A stretch of 64,000 bases of DNA. Source: Lachnospira pectinoschiza. GTDB taxonomy: Bacteria; Bacillota; Clostridia; Lachnospirales; Lachnospiraceae. Positions 1 through 7,365 of this stretch are shown here, one piece after another (position 1 is the first letter of the stretch; each line of letters starts with the position of its first letter). Location: NCBI RefSeq assembly GCF_900103815.1, contig NZ_FNHZ01000002.1:124001-188000 (forward strand). Reading direction: 5' to 3'. Made by a program: the position numbers and the translations under genes. Under the pieces are notes generated by a model. The model made no database searches and was not told the origin of the DNA. It saw only the letters and a program-made list of their open reading frames with translations.

Positions 1-1770
1 GATGTAAATCTTCAAAAGACTATCTATGATGATATTGAAGATGAGCTTGTAACAATTCTTGCAAGTCACCTTACATCTGGCTCTACAAAATATACTTATG
101 ACTCTGACGGTGATGTAGATGATATTTATATTACAGCCCAAGAGGTTTATTATGCATTTATTGATAACAATTTGTTGTCTTTAAGCCAGATAGCAAGTTC
201 AGATAGTTCGGTAGCTCAAAGCGTTTATCAGTCTTTCTTAGCTAAGAAGAGTGAAGTTCTTGACTGGGTTAAGGAGGAATTGGTTTCTGGTAATACAGGC
301 TATAGTTCTTTGACTTCTGAACAGCAGGTTTACATTTGGTACATTTACACCTTACTTAAAACTGAAGGTATTTTTGATACTTCAAATGTAGACACATCAG
401 ATGAGACTTATGCAAACTGGACAGGTACGGATAGTACTGTAAGTTTACAGACACTCCTTACATATGGTATTTCTCAAAACTGGATTGATATGTCATCTCT
501 TACAGATGAGCAGTATACTTCTTTACAGGAGTCCTACGATGTTTTAGTCGACTATATCATTTCTGCACTTGATACAGATTCTTCATTTTTTAAGAAAATC
601 TACAAATACCTTATAGAGGATGGCTCGGTTTCAGGTTCACAGCTCTGCATTCTTTTATATGAGCAGGGTTATCTTGATCCTAATGCTGAGAATTCAAAGT
701 ACACAGAGCTTGTAAACGGTAGCATGGGTGCTTATGAATTTATAAATTATGTAATCACTAATAAGATTATTACACCGGGTGAGTTAGCGCTTGAGCCTTG
801 TTCTGGTTCAGCAGTAGTAACAGATCCAAACTCTGGTGATATCCTAGCTTTGGTTTCTTATCCAAGTTATGATAACAACAAGTTATCTGGTTCTATTGAT
901 GCGACTTACTATAGTCAGTTGGTTTCAGATAATGCTAGTCCGCTTCTTAATAGAGCGACTCAGTCATTTATTGCGCCAGGTTCAACATATAAGCCTTGTT
1001 CAGCAATTGCTGGTTTAAGTACTGGTATTATTTCTACATCAACAGGCTTTTATTGTTCTGGTTCTTTTGATTTGGTTACTCCATCTCCTAAGTGTTGGAA
1101 AACTTCAGGACATGGTACTGAAACAGTAACAACTGCCATTAGAGATTCATGTAACGTTTATTTTTATAATGTTGGTTATCAGTTGGCTATGAAAAATGGA
1201 TCTTACAACAGTACCTATGGCACAAGCATTTTACAAAACTACTCAGATATGCTAGGTCTTTCAACAACGGTGGGTGTTGAGATTGAAGAGGGTACACCAC
1301 AGGCTTCAACAACTAATGCTATTGCATCTGCAATTGGACAGGGTACTCACAAGTATTCAACTCTAAATCTTGCTCGTTATGTAACAACTCTTGCAACATC
1401 TGGTACTGTTTATAATTTAACTTTAATTGATAAGATTACAGATTCTGATGGAAATGTAATCGAGGACAATTCAGCAGAGGTTAACAACCAGGTTGAGCTT
1501 GATTCAAGTATTTGGGATGCAGTTCATACTGGTATGCAGCTTGCCGGTTCTACTTATTCAGCAGTTAATGCACTTAACTTAAAGATTGCTGCAAAAACTG
1601 GTACAGCGCAGGAAAAAACAACTTCTCCTGACCACGCTCAGATGATAAGTTACGCACCTTATGATAATCCTGAGGTTTGCGTGGCAGTTACAATTCAAAA
1701 TGGTTATACTTCATCTAATGCCATTGCGTTATCGGCTGAGATTTATAAGTGTTACTATGGAGTGGAGTAA
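1..1770 (+). CDS. mrdA: Class B penicillin-binding protein (PBP2/MrdA-like), 5' end cut by window
   Basis: This is the C-terminal 589 residues of a peptidoglycan transpeptidase that crosslinks cell wall during elongation. The reading frame is open from base 1, so the true start lies outside the window. The three active-site motifs of the family are visible: S-T-Y-K with the acylated serine at 982-993, S-C-N at 1147-1155 and K-T-G-T at 1594-1605. A long Ser/Asp/Tyr-rich segment before the transpeptidase core carries no motif I recognise. It lies directly upstream of minCDE and rodA, the usual clostridial arrangement in which PBP2 partners the RodA glycan polymerase. Subclass assignment as elongation-type rather than division-type PBP is inferred from this neighbourhood. 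Confidence 0.88.
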   Translation, partial: DVNLQKTIYDDIEDELVTILASHLTSGSTKYTYDSDGDVDDIYITAQEVYYAFIDNNLLSLSQIASSDSSVAQSVYQSFLAKKSEVLDWVKEELVSGNTGYSSLTSEQQVYIWYIYTLLKTEGIFDTSNVDTSDETYANWTGTDSTVSLQTLLTYGISQNWIDMSSLTDEQYTSLQESYDVLVDYIISALDTDSSFFKKIYKYLIEDGSVSGSQLCILLYEQGYLDPNAENSKYTELVNGSMGAYEFINYVITNKIITPGELALEPCSGSAVVTDPNSGDILALVSYPSYDNNKLSGSIDATYYSQLVSDNASPLLNRATQSFIAPGSTYKPCSAIAGLSTGIISTSTGFYCSGSFDLVTPSPKCWKTSGHGTETVTTAIRDSCNVYFYNVGYQLAMKNGSYNSTYGTSILQNYSDMLGLSTTVGVEIEEGTPQASTTNAIASAIGQGTHKYSTLNLARYVTTLATSGTVYNLTLIDKITDSDGNVIEDNSAEVNNQVELDSSIWDAVHTGMQLAGSTYSAVNALNLKIAAKTGTAQEKTTSPDHAQMISYAPYDNPEVCVAVTIQNGYTSSNAIALSAEIYKCYYGVE

Positions 1771-1806
1771 ACATACGAAGTATAAAATATATAAAACTTT
1801 AAAAGA

Positions 1807-1850
1807 TTATAAATTAGCTGGGAGACTGGCTAATTTATAATTTTTTTTCT
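1807..1850 (+). terminator. Rho-independent terminator after the PBP gene
   Basis: A 12-bp perfect stem (1807-1818 with 1829-1840) has a 10-nt loop and is followed by eight T residues. It separates the PBP gene from minC, so minCDE-rodA is probably transcribed from its own promoter or by read-through. Confidence 0.85.
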
Positions 1851-1992
1851 TAATTATTTTAAAAATCTATGGTTATTTAATGGTTTTTAGAATATAATAT
1901 TTAATTGTGGGGATTTATTGATAACAGTTATTTTGCTTTTATTTGGCGCATTTGTTATCGTTTTGATCTAATATGATTTATGAGGTGAGACA

Positions 1993-2697
1993 TTGGATAA
2001 TTCAGTAATTATTAAAGGTGGAAAGAAGGGCATCACTGTAGTTTTAGATAAGGACTGCGCATTTTTAGAATTAAAAAAGAAGCTTGAGGAGAAGTTTGAA
2101 GCTTCTGCTAAGTTCTTTAATGATGCTAATTTAGCTTTAACATTTGAAGGTAGAAACCTTAGTTCAAGAGAGGAAAACGAACTTATTGAAGTTATTAACA
2201 AGGTTTCTGATTTAAACATTCTTTGTGTCATCAACAATAACCAAACAAGAGTTATGGAAGATAAAATTGATGAAATCGTGGAATCACAGATTGCATCAAG
2301 ACTTAATTCTATTGATAAGCCTTGTCATTTCTATAAGGGAACACTTCGTTCCGGACAGGTTTTTGAGACAGAAGGCAGTGCCGTCATTTTAGGGGATGTT
2401 AATCCAGGCGGTAAGGTTATTGCAGGTGACAATGTTGTTATTCTTGGTAGTTTAAAGGGTTATATTACAGCTGGTTGTAATGATAATTCTAATGCTTTTG
2501 TATATGCGCTTGAAATGAAGCCTATGCAGATTCAGATTGGTGATATTATTGCTAGAAGTCAGGATTCTGAACCTAGTCCTAAGAGAAGATTCAGAAAAGA
2601 TGAGGCAACAATAGAGCCAAAGATTGCTTATGTTTATGATAATAACATTTATATTGAGGACTTTTCCCAGGACGTTTTAGCTGATATTAATCTTTAA
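1993..2697 (+). CDS. minC: Septum site-determining protein MinC
   Basis: MinC inhibits FtsZ ring assembly away from midcell and is recruited to the membrane by MinD. The 234-residue product has the expected two-part build. The N-terminal domain (about 1-95) contacts FtsZ, and the C-terminal right-handed beta-helix (about 115-215), rich in G-D-V-N-P-G-G and V-I-L-G-S turns, dimerises and binds MinD. Translation probably starts at TTG 1993, because GAGGTGAGA lies just upstream and no better ATG is in frame. minD and minE follow in order, so the system is complete. The roughly 220-nt gap to the PBP gene contains a terminator, and I see only a weak promoter candidate. Confidence 0.9.
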   Translation: MDNSVIIKGGKKGITVVLDKDCAFLELKKKLEEKFEASAKFFNDANLALTFEGRNLSSREENELIEVINKVSDLNILCVINNNQTRVMEDKIDEIVESQIASRLNSIDKPCHFYKGTLRSGQVFETEGSAVILGDVNPGGKVIAGDNVVILGSLKGYITAGCNDNSNAFVYALEMKPMQIQIGDIIARSQDSEPSPKRRFRKDEATIEPKIAYVYDNNIYIEDFSQDVLADINL

Positions 2698-2714
2698 AAA
2701 AATAGATAAAATGC

Positions 2715-2743
2715 TTGAAAAATAGCGGATTTTCATACATAAT
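2715..2743 (+). promoter_or_regulatory. Candidate promoter upstream of minD
   Basis: TTGAAA (2715-2720) and CATAAT (2738-2743) are separated by 17 nt in the 153-nt gap between minC and minD. The spacing is ideal, but both boxes deviate from consensus. No terminator is visible in this gap, so minD may also be co-transcribed with minC. Confidence 0.4.
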
Positions 2744-2850
2744 TATATATGTTAAGTTTGTGGTTAATTGAACATTTTAGCTTTTTAGAGGGGCGTGTGA
2801 AAAGTTACACAGATTAATTTTTAATAATTTTCTAGGGAGGAAATAATAAA

Positions 2851-3651
2851 ATGAGCGAAGTTATCGTTGTTACATCAGGTAAGGGTGGAGTAGGTAAAAC
2901 TACTACAACTGCTAATGTAGGTACAGGCCTTGCAAAGTTAGGCAAGAAAGTTGTTATGATTGATACAGATACAGGACTTAGAAATCTTGACGTTGTATTA
3001 GGTTTGGAGAATAGAATTGTTTATAATTTAGTAGATGTTGCTGAAGGTAGCGTATCCGCAAGAAAGGCTATGATTAGTGATAAGAGATGTCCTAATCTTT
3101 ACCTTTTACCAACAGCACAGACAAGAGATAAGGATGCTGTAACACCTGAACAGATGCTTAAGGTGTTAGATGAGATTAAGAAGGATCCAGAGAATTTCGA
3201 TTATATTATTCTTGATTGTCCTGCTGGTATTGAACAGGGCTTTAAGAATGCTATTGTTGGTGCAGATAGAGCATTAGTTGTAACTACACCAGAGATTTCA
3301 GCTATTCGTGATGCTGATAGAATCGTTGGTTTATTAGATGCTAATGGATTAAGAGATAAGGAAGACTTAATCGTTAACAGAATCAGAGTTGACATGGTTA
3401 AAAGTGGAGATATGATGTCAATTGATGATGTAAATGATATTTTACACCTTAATTTAATTGGTGCAGTTCCAGATGATGAGAACATTGTTGTTGCTACTAA
3501 CAAGGGACAGCCACTTGTAGGTGATGAATCATTACCAGGTCAGGCTTATCTTAATATCTGTAAGAGAATTTTAGGTGAGCAGGTTCCTTTCCTTGACCTT
3601 ACTAAGCAAAGTGGTTTCTTTAAGAAGTTGGTTTCAGCATTCAAGAAGTAA
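2851..3651 (+). CDS. minD: Septum site-determining ATPase MinD
   Basis: MinD is a ParA/MinD-type ATPase that binds membrane in its ATP form, recruits MinC and is displaced by MinE. The deviant Walker A motif K-G-G-V-G-K-T-T sits at residues 11-18 and the switch region D-T-D-T-G-L-R-N near 38-45. The last dozen residues (F-F-K-K-L-V-S-A-F-K-K) form the amphipathic membrane-targeting helix. At 266 residues it has normal length. A strong ribosome binding site (GGGAGG) precedes the ATG. minE follows after 33 nt, giving an oscillating Min system rather than a DivIVA/MinJ-type one. Confidence 0.97.
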   Translation: MSEVIVVTSGKGGVGKTTTTANVGTGLAKLGKKVVMIDTDTGLRNLDVVLGLENRIVYNLVDVAEGSVSARKAMISDKRCPNLYLLPTAQTRDKDAVTPEQMLKVLDEIKKDPENFDYIILDCPAGIEQGFKNAIVGADRALVVTTPEISAIRDADRIVGLLDANGLRDKEDLIVNRIRVDMVKSGDMMSIDDVNDILHLNLIGAVPDDENIVVATNKGQPLVGDESLPGQAYLNICKRILGEQVPFLDLTKQSGFFKKLVSAFKK

Positions 3652-3684
3652 TTACTTTAAAAAATAATAGTGGGAGGGAATATT

Positions 3685-3969
3685 ATGAGTTTATTAGATT
3701 TATTTAAGAAAAAAGGATCTTCTGAAGTCGCTAAGGATAGATTACAGTTTTTATTAGTTTCTGATAGAACTAACTGTTCTCCAGAGACAATGGAAAAAAT
3801 CAAAAACGAAATTATTGCAGTTATATCTAAATATATGGATATTGATACAGATGGTTTGGATATTCAGATTACTTCAACACCACTTGAGGGCGATGCTGGT
3901 AATGTTCCAACTTTATTTGCCAATATTCCAATTAAGGATATGAGAGGCGGCTCAAGAGAAGTTAAATAA
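3685..3969 (+). CDS. minE: Cell division topological specificity factor MinE
   Basis: MinE stimulates MinD ATP hydrolysis and confines MinCD inhibition to the poles. The product begins M-S-L-L-D-L-F, the amphipathic membrane/MinD-contacting helix. The segment around residues 16-35 (K-D-R-L-Q-F-L-L-V-S-D-R) matches the conserved MinD-binding strand/helix. I chose ATG 3685 rather than the in-frame GTG at 3670 because the GGGAGGG ribosome binding site would otherwise lie inside the gene. The 94-residue length is typical. rodA follows 11 nt later. Confidence 0.95.
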   Translation: MSLLDLFKKKGSSEVAKDRLQFLLVSDRTNCSPETMEKIKNEIIAVISKYMDIDTDGLDIQITSTPLEGDAGNVPTLFANIPIKDMRGGSREVK

Positions 3970-3980
3970 GAGGTATATTT

Positions 3981-5156
3981 ATGATTTTTAAAAAATATCA
4001 ACTTCGATCTTATAATTTCAGACTTGTAGCTTTAATTATAATAACATGCGTTTACGCTATATTAATTGTTAATAGTGCGAATTCGGCATATACATTAAGA
4101 CAGGGCGCTGGTATGCTTCTGTCTTTTGTTATGATGATAGTAATATCATTTATTGATTACAATTGGATATTAAAATATTATTGGCTTTGGTATGCTATAT
4201 CAACAATCCTTTTACTTGCTGTAAAGCTTGTTGGTTCAAGCGCTAAGGGTGCGCAAAGATGGATTTCTTTTGGTGGATTTTCAGTGCAGCCTTCAGAGTT
4301 TACAAAGTTGATATTAATTTTAGTGCTTTCAAAGATGATTTCTATGTATAAGGATAGACTTAATACATTTAAATTCTTAGGAGTTTTAGCAGTTACAGTA
4401 GGTTTCCAGCTCTTACTTATTTTGGCTCAGCCTGACCTTTCTACAACACTTCTTACCTTTGTAATTTGTGTTGTTATCATTTACTGTGCGGGTCTTGAGT
4501 ATAAGATGATTGGTAAGATTTTAATGGTTGTAATCCCAGTAATTGTGGTTTTACTTGCCTATGTTATTCTTGATGAGAATCAGGTAATTTTAAAGAAATA
4601 TCAAAGAAATCGTATTATGACTTACATCGATAGTAATTATTCAACAGACGATGATGACGAGGACGATGGCTCTGATGATGACACATATCAGCAGTATTAT
4701 GCTGTTCAGGCTATTGGATCAGGTCAGCTAACGGGTAAGGGCTTAAATAATGATGATTCTTCTTCTTTAAAAAATGCAGGCTATATCGCCGAGGCACAAA
4801 ATGACTTTATTTTTGCTGTTATCGGTGAGGAACTTGGATTTGTAGGTTCGGTATTTACTATATTCTTAATTTTTGCCATAGTGGCAGAGTGCCTAATAAC
4901 GGCTGTGAAAGCGCAAAATTTCGCCGGGCGACTGATTTGCTGCGGTGTAGCTGCCTATATAGGTTTCCAGTCCTTTTTTAATATAGGTGTTGTTACTTGG
5001 ATTTTGCCTAATACAGGTATTCCACTTCCTTTCTTTAGTTGTGGTATTACATCGCTTATTACGGTATTTACATCAATGGGTATAGTACTTAATGTTGGCT
5101 TACATACTAAGGTAGAAAGAGACGAGGATTTATTTGCCCCAGACTTTAAAGGTTAA
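3981..5156 (+). CDS. rodA: SEDS-family peptidoglycan polymerase RodA
   Basis: RodA polymerises lipid II into glycan strands during cell elongation, working with a class B PBP. The 391-residue protein shows about ten hydrophobic membrane segments. It carries the family signatures W-I-S-F-G-G-F-S-V-Q-P-S-E-F near residues 93-106 and the C-terminal P-L-P-F-F-S-C-G-I-T-S loop. A large outer loop around residues 215-240 contains a very acidic run (D-D-D-D-E-D-D-G-S-D-D-D) before the conserved A-I-G-S-G-Q-L-T-G-K-G-L motif. The ATG lies 11 nt after minE. RodA rather than FtsW or SpoVE is inferred from the linked PBP2 and min genes. Confidence 0.93.
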   Translation: MIFKKYQLRSYNFRLVALIIITCVYAILIVNSANSAYTLRQGAGMLLSFVMMIVISFIDYNWILKYYWLWYAISTILLLAVKLVGSSAKGAQRWISFGGFSVQPSEFTKLILILVLSKMISMYKDRLNTFKFLGVLAVTVGFQLLLILAQPDLSTTLLTFVICVVIIYCAGLEYKMIGKILMVVIPVIVVLLAYVILDENQVILKKYQRNRIMTYIDSNYSTDDDDEDDGSDDDTYQQYYAVQAIGSGQLTGKGLNNDDSSSLKNAGYIAEAQNDFIFAVIGEELGFVGSVFTIFLIFAIVAECLITAVKAQNFAGRLICCGVAAYIGFQSFFNIGVVTWILPNTGIPLPFFSCGITSLITVFTSMGIVLNVGLHTKVERDEDLFAPDFKG

Positions 5157-5164
5157 TATTAATT

Positions 5165-5327
5165 GAACGCAGTGTAAGCAATCCCCCGCTTCAAAAGCGT
5201 AAGCTTTAAGCGGGGGTATAAAGCTTACTAGTGTCAGAAGGGGTTAAAGCCCCTTCTGACAGGTGGCACAAAGTGCCACTGCGTTCATGAGGAAGTAGCG
5301 AAGCGGATTCCGAATGTCCGCTTTACC
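5165..5327 (+). repeat. Structured intergenic repeat, copy A (about 163 nt)
   Basis: The element is bracketed by GAACGCAGTG (5165-5174) and its complement CACTGCGTTC (5277-5286). Nested inside are GTAAGC/GCTTAC (5174-5179/5223-5228) enclosing CCCCCGCTT/AAGCGGGGG (5183-5191/5208-5216), then an 11-bp stem (5233-5243/5250-5260) and a 7-bp stem (5263-5269/5273-5279). A tail to 5327 contains a further short stem-loop. A nearly identical copy lies inverted at 28276-28436. It is downstream of rodA and upstream of the mgsA promoter. No open reading frame or transposase is associated. Confidence 0.9.
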
Positions 5328-5395
5328 ATCAATAATTTTTTAATTACAAATTAATGTATAATTTTAAATTTAGGGATGAAATATCTTTAAAAAAT

Positions 5396-5404
5396 TGGTA
5401 TAAT
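5396..5404 (+). promoter_or_regulatory. Extended -10 promoter of mgsA
   Basis: TG-G-TATAAT (5396-5404) is an extended -10 element about 32 nt before the mgsA start. No convincing -35 box is present, which is acceptable for this promoter class. It gives mgsA a start site downstream of repeat copy A. Confidence 0.55.
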
Positions 5405-5436
5405 GTATATAAAATAAAAAGTCATGAGGTAGTAGT

Positions 5437-5832
5437 ATGAATATTGGATTAATAGCACACAATTCCAAGAAAAAGTTAATGCAGAATTTTTGTATTGCAT
5501 ATAAGGGAATCTTAAATAAGAATCAGTTATTTGCGACAGGTACAACGGGAAGATTAATAGAAGAAGCTACTAACCTTTCGGTTCATAAATTTTTAGCTGG
5601 ACACTTAGGTGGTGATCAGCAGCTATGTTCTCAGATAGAACATAATCAGTTGGACTTAGTTATTTTCTTAAGAGAAGTAGAAGGTCCTTTAATGCATGAA
5701 CCAGATCCTAATAATATATGCGAATTGTGCGATATGTATAACATTCCTTTAGCAACTAATCTTGCAACAGCAGAGTTGCTTATTAAGTCACTTGAACGAG
5801 GTGATATGGAATGGAGACAGATTTATCAATAA
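5437..5832 (+). CDS. mgsA: Methylglyoxal synthase with altered active-site acids
   Basis: The enzyme converts dihydroxyacetone phosphate to methylglyoxal and phosphate, a bypass of lower glycolysis when phosphate is short. The 131-residue product shows A-T-G-T-T-G (33-38), G-G-D-Q-Q (58-62) and H-E-P-D (87-90). A gapless comparison with the E. coli enzyme from memory (offset 11) keeps Asp60 (D71), His87 (H98) and Asp90 (D101). It has Asn9 where E. coli has D20 and Glu80 where E. coli has D91. Family membership is clear, but activity could be reduced or differently tuned. The position after the rod/min block is common in Clostridia. Confidence 0.9.
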   Translation: MNIGLIAHNSKKKLMQNFCIAYKGILNKNQLFATGTTGRLIEEATNLSVHKFLAGHLGGDQQLCSQIEHNQLDLVIFLREVEGPLMHEPDPNNICELCDMYNIPLATNLATAELLIKSLERGDMEWRQIYQ

Positions 5833-5850
5833 GAGAATATTAAAATTAAA

Positions 5851-5879
5851 GGCTTGCTAGGAAACTAGCAAGCCTTTTT
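5851..5879 (+). terminator. Terminator after mgsA
   Basis: A perfect 10-bp stem (5851-5860/5865-5874) with a GAAA tetraloop is followed by TTTTT. On the opposite strand the stem is followed by an A/T-rich run, so it may also stop the convergent recombinase transcript. Confidence 0.88.
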
Positions 5880-5919
5880 ATTTGTTTAGTTCATGAGTTT
5901 ATGTATATGTTTAGTTATA

Positions 5920-5955
5920 GCAACTATTTAGCATTACTAAATAGTTGCTTTTATT
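5920..5955 (+). terminator. Second terminator-like hairpin between mgsA and the recombinase gene
   Basis: A 12-bp stem (5920-5931/5937-5948) has a 5-nt loop and is followed by TTTTATT. Its core resembles the hairpin at 10058-10090. It lies in the convergent gap in tandem with the stronger terminator at 5851. Confidence 0.6.
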
Positions 5956-5991
5956 ATAGATCATTGTATTGGCTATATTAGCTTTATAATC

Positions 5992-7047
5992 TTATTTTTC
6001 TTTACGTAATCTTACCATATTCCTTGCAGCACGTTTATTTTCGTCAATAAGGTCTGCATAATGCTTACGTGTAGTATTTACGTCCTTATGACCTAAAACG
6101 TCCGCTACGAGGTAAATATCGCCGCTTTCCTGGTAAAGGTTTGTACCGTAAGTACTTCTAAGTTTATGAGGAGTAATATGCTTTACTGTTGTAACAGTAC
6201 GAGAGTACTTCTTTACAAGCAGCTCCACAGAACGGACGCAAAGGCGACTGTTCTTACTTGAGATAAACAGTGCATTTTCATGGCCCTCCTTAGGAGTTAA
6301 TTGCTTTCTTTCCTCCATATAATCAAGGAGAGCTTCTCTAGCCTCATCACCAAAGTAAACAAAGCTTTCAGCGCCACCTTTTCGGTAAATGTGGATTCTG
6401 TCATTGTCAAAATCTACATCGTCTATATCTAAGCCAACACACTCAGATACACGGATTCCCGTGCCAAGCATGAGAGTAAGAAGAGCTAAATCTCTTGTCT
6501 TTAGCTTTTCATGTTTAGCAAGCTGGTTCTTAGTTAATTTATTACCTGATTCCACGTTATCAAGGAATTCTGCAACCTCGTTTGGCTCCATTCGAACAAT
6601 TGGTTTGTCGTGGATTACAGGCATGTCTACTTTAAGGCTTGGATTAGTCTTAATAAACTCATATCGGAAGTAGTAGTTGTAGAAGCGGCGTAGGGCGCAG
6701 AGCTTTCTCTTAGCTGAGGAAGCTGAGTTTGAAACATCCTTGCCGTGTCTATTGTAGGATTTAATATATCTAAGGTAATTAGAAATGTCCTGACCAGTTA
6801 TCTTATCAAGATCTTCAACCCTAAAATCCTTTATATCATAATTTGCAAATTTCTTTGTATCGTCAATTAAATATTCAAAGAAGCCTTTAATATCAAGAGC
6901 ATATGCAATCTTAGTTCTTGCCTGCTTATTAAATTCTAAGCTATCAAAATACTCAACACAAAAGTCTGGCATCTCATCTAAAAGACCCTTTAATTGCTTT
7001 GCATATTTATTATTCATTTGCTCAACGTAATTCTTATTAGTAGCCAT
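5992..7047 (-). CDS. Xer-type tyrosine recombinase
   Basis: This site-specific recombinase of the phage-integrase family has 351 residues. The N-terminal SAM-like DNA-binding domain covers about 25-150. The catalytic domain has the complete set of residues: Arg199 (G-T-G-I-R), Lys223, His294 and Arg297 (H-K-L-R), His320 (L-G-H) and the nucleophile Tyr330. Start ATG 7047 has AGGAGG upstream. Neighbours are housekeeping genes and I see no phage genes or attachment repeats. A chromosomal dimer-resolution role (XerC/XerD-like) is therefore more likely than a mobile-element integrase, but no dif site is evident in the window. Confidence 0.85.
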   Translation of the reverse strand: MATNKNYVEQMNNKYAKQLKGLLDEMPDFCVEYFDSLEFNKQARTKIAYALDIKGFFEYLIDDTKKFANYDIKDFRVEDLDKITGQDISNYLRYIKSYNRHGKDVSNSASSAKRKLCALRRFYNYYFRYEFIKTNPSLKVDMPVIHDKPIVRMEPNEVAEFLDNVESGNKLTKNQLAKHEKLKTRDLALLTLMLGTGIRVSECVGLDIDDVDFDNDRIHIYRKGGAESFVYFGDEAREALLDYMEERKQLTPKEGHENALFISSKNSRLCVRSVELLVKKYSRTVTTVKHITPHKLRSTYGTNLYQESGDIYLVADVLGHKDVNTTRKHYADLIDENKRAARNMVRLRKEK

Positions 7048-7365
7048 AAAAACCTCCTTTAAATCTAATTAGAATCTGTATAAAATTAGCTGTTAGATTA
7101 ATACTTCAGGCTTAAATACAGAAAAGAGCACTAGTTATCTTCATAGTTATCTATTCGCTAAAGTCCAGTTTAACGAAGTTAACCCCTTAAAATAATTATA
7201 TCAAAGCTCAGTTCTTATTGCAAGTAAAATAAAAGAAAAAGCTGATAAAATCTAGATTCCAGGATAATTCATATCCTGATCTTCATTTACCAGCTAATCT
7301 TTCTTTTATATTTATTTCGTAATTTAAATCTGTAATCACTTCATCAGTAATTAGTTTATTTATAA
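7048..7365. other. 318-nt gap between helicase and recombinase genes
   Basis: The helicase-proximal half holds a terminator-like structure (7232-7309). The recombinase-proximal half is AT-rich leader with the AGGAGG site just before 7047. I could not identify a convincing promoter, dif site or small gene here. Confidence 0.6.
7232..7309 (-). terminator. Complex terminator-like structure after the DEAD-box gene
   Basis: Read on the minus strand, an AGCTG/CAGCT stem (7291-7295/7240-7244) encloses an inner stem around CAGGAT/ATCCTG. It is flanked by purine/pyrimidine-complementary arms and followed by a T-rich tract. It lies just downstream of the helicase stop codon. Confidence 0.55.

Noticed and set aside
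1870..1898. Promoter upstream of minC
   Set aside because: A good TATAAT is present at 1893-1898, but the -35 position reads TGGTTA and there is no extended -10, so I did not list it.
5165..5327. Insertion sequence end or CRISPR-like repeat
   Set aside because: No transposase or cas gene is nearby, there is a single copy at each site rather than a spaced array, and no target-site duplication is apparent.
5992..7047. Prophage or integrative-element integrase
   Set aside because: No phage, conjugation or cargo genes, no tRNA target and no flanking direct repeats are visible; neighbours are core genes, so a chromosomal Xer-type role is preferred.
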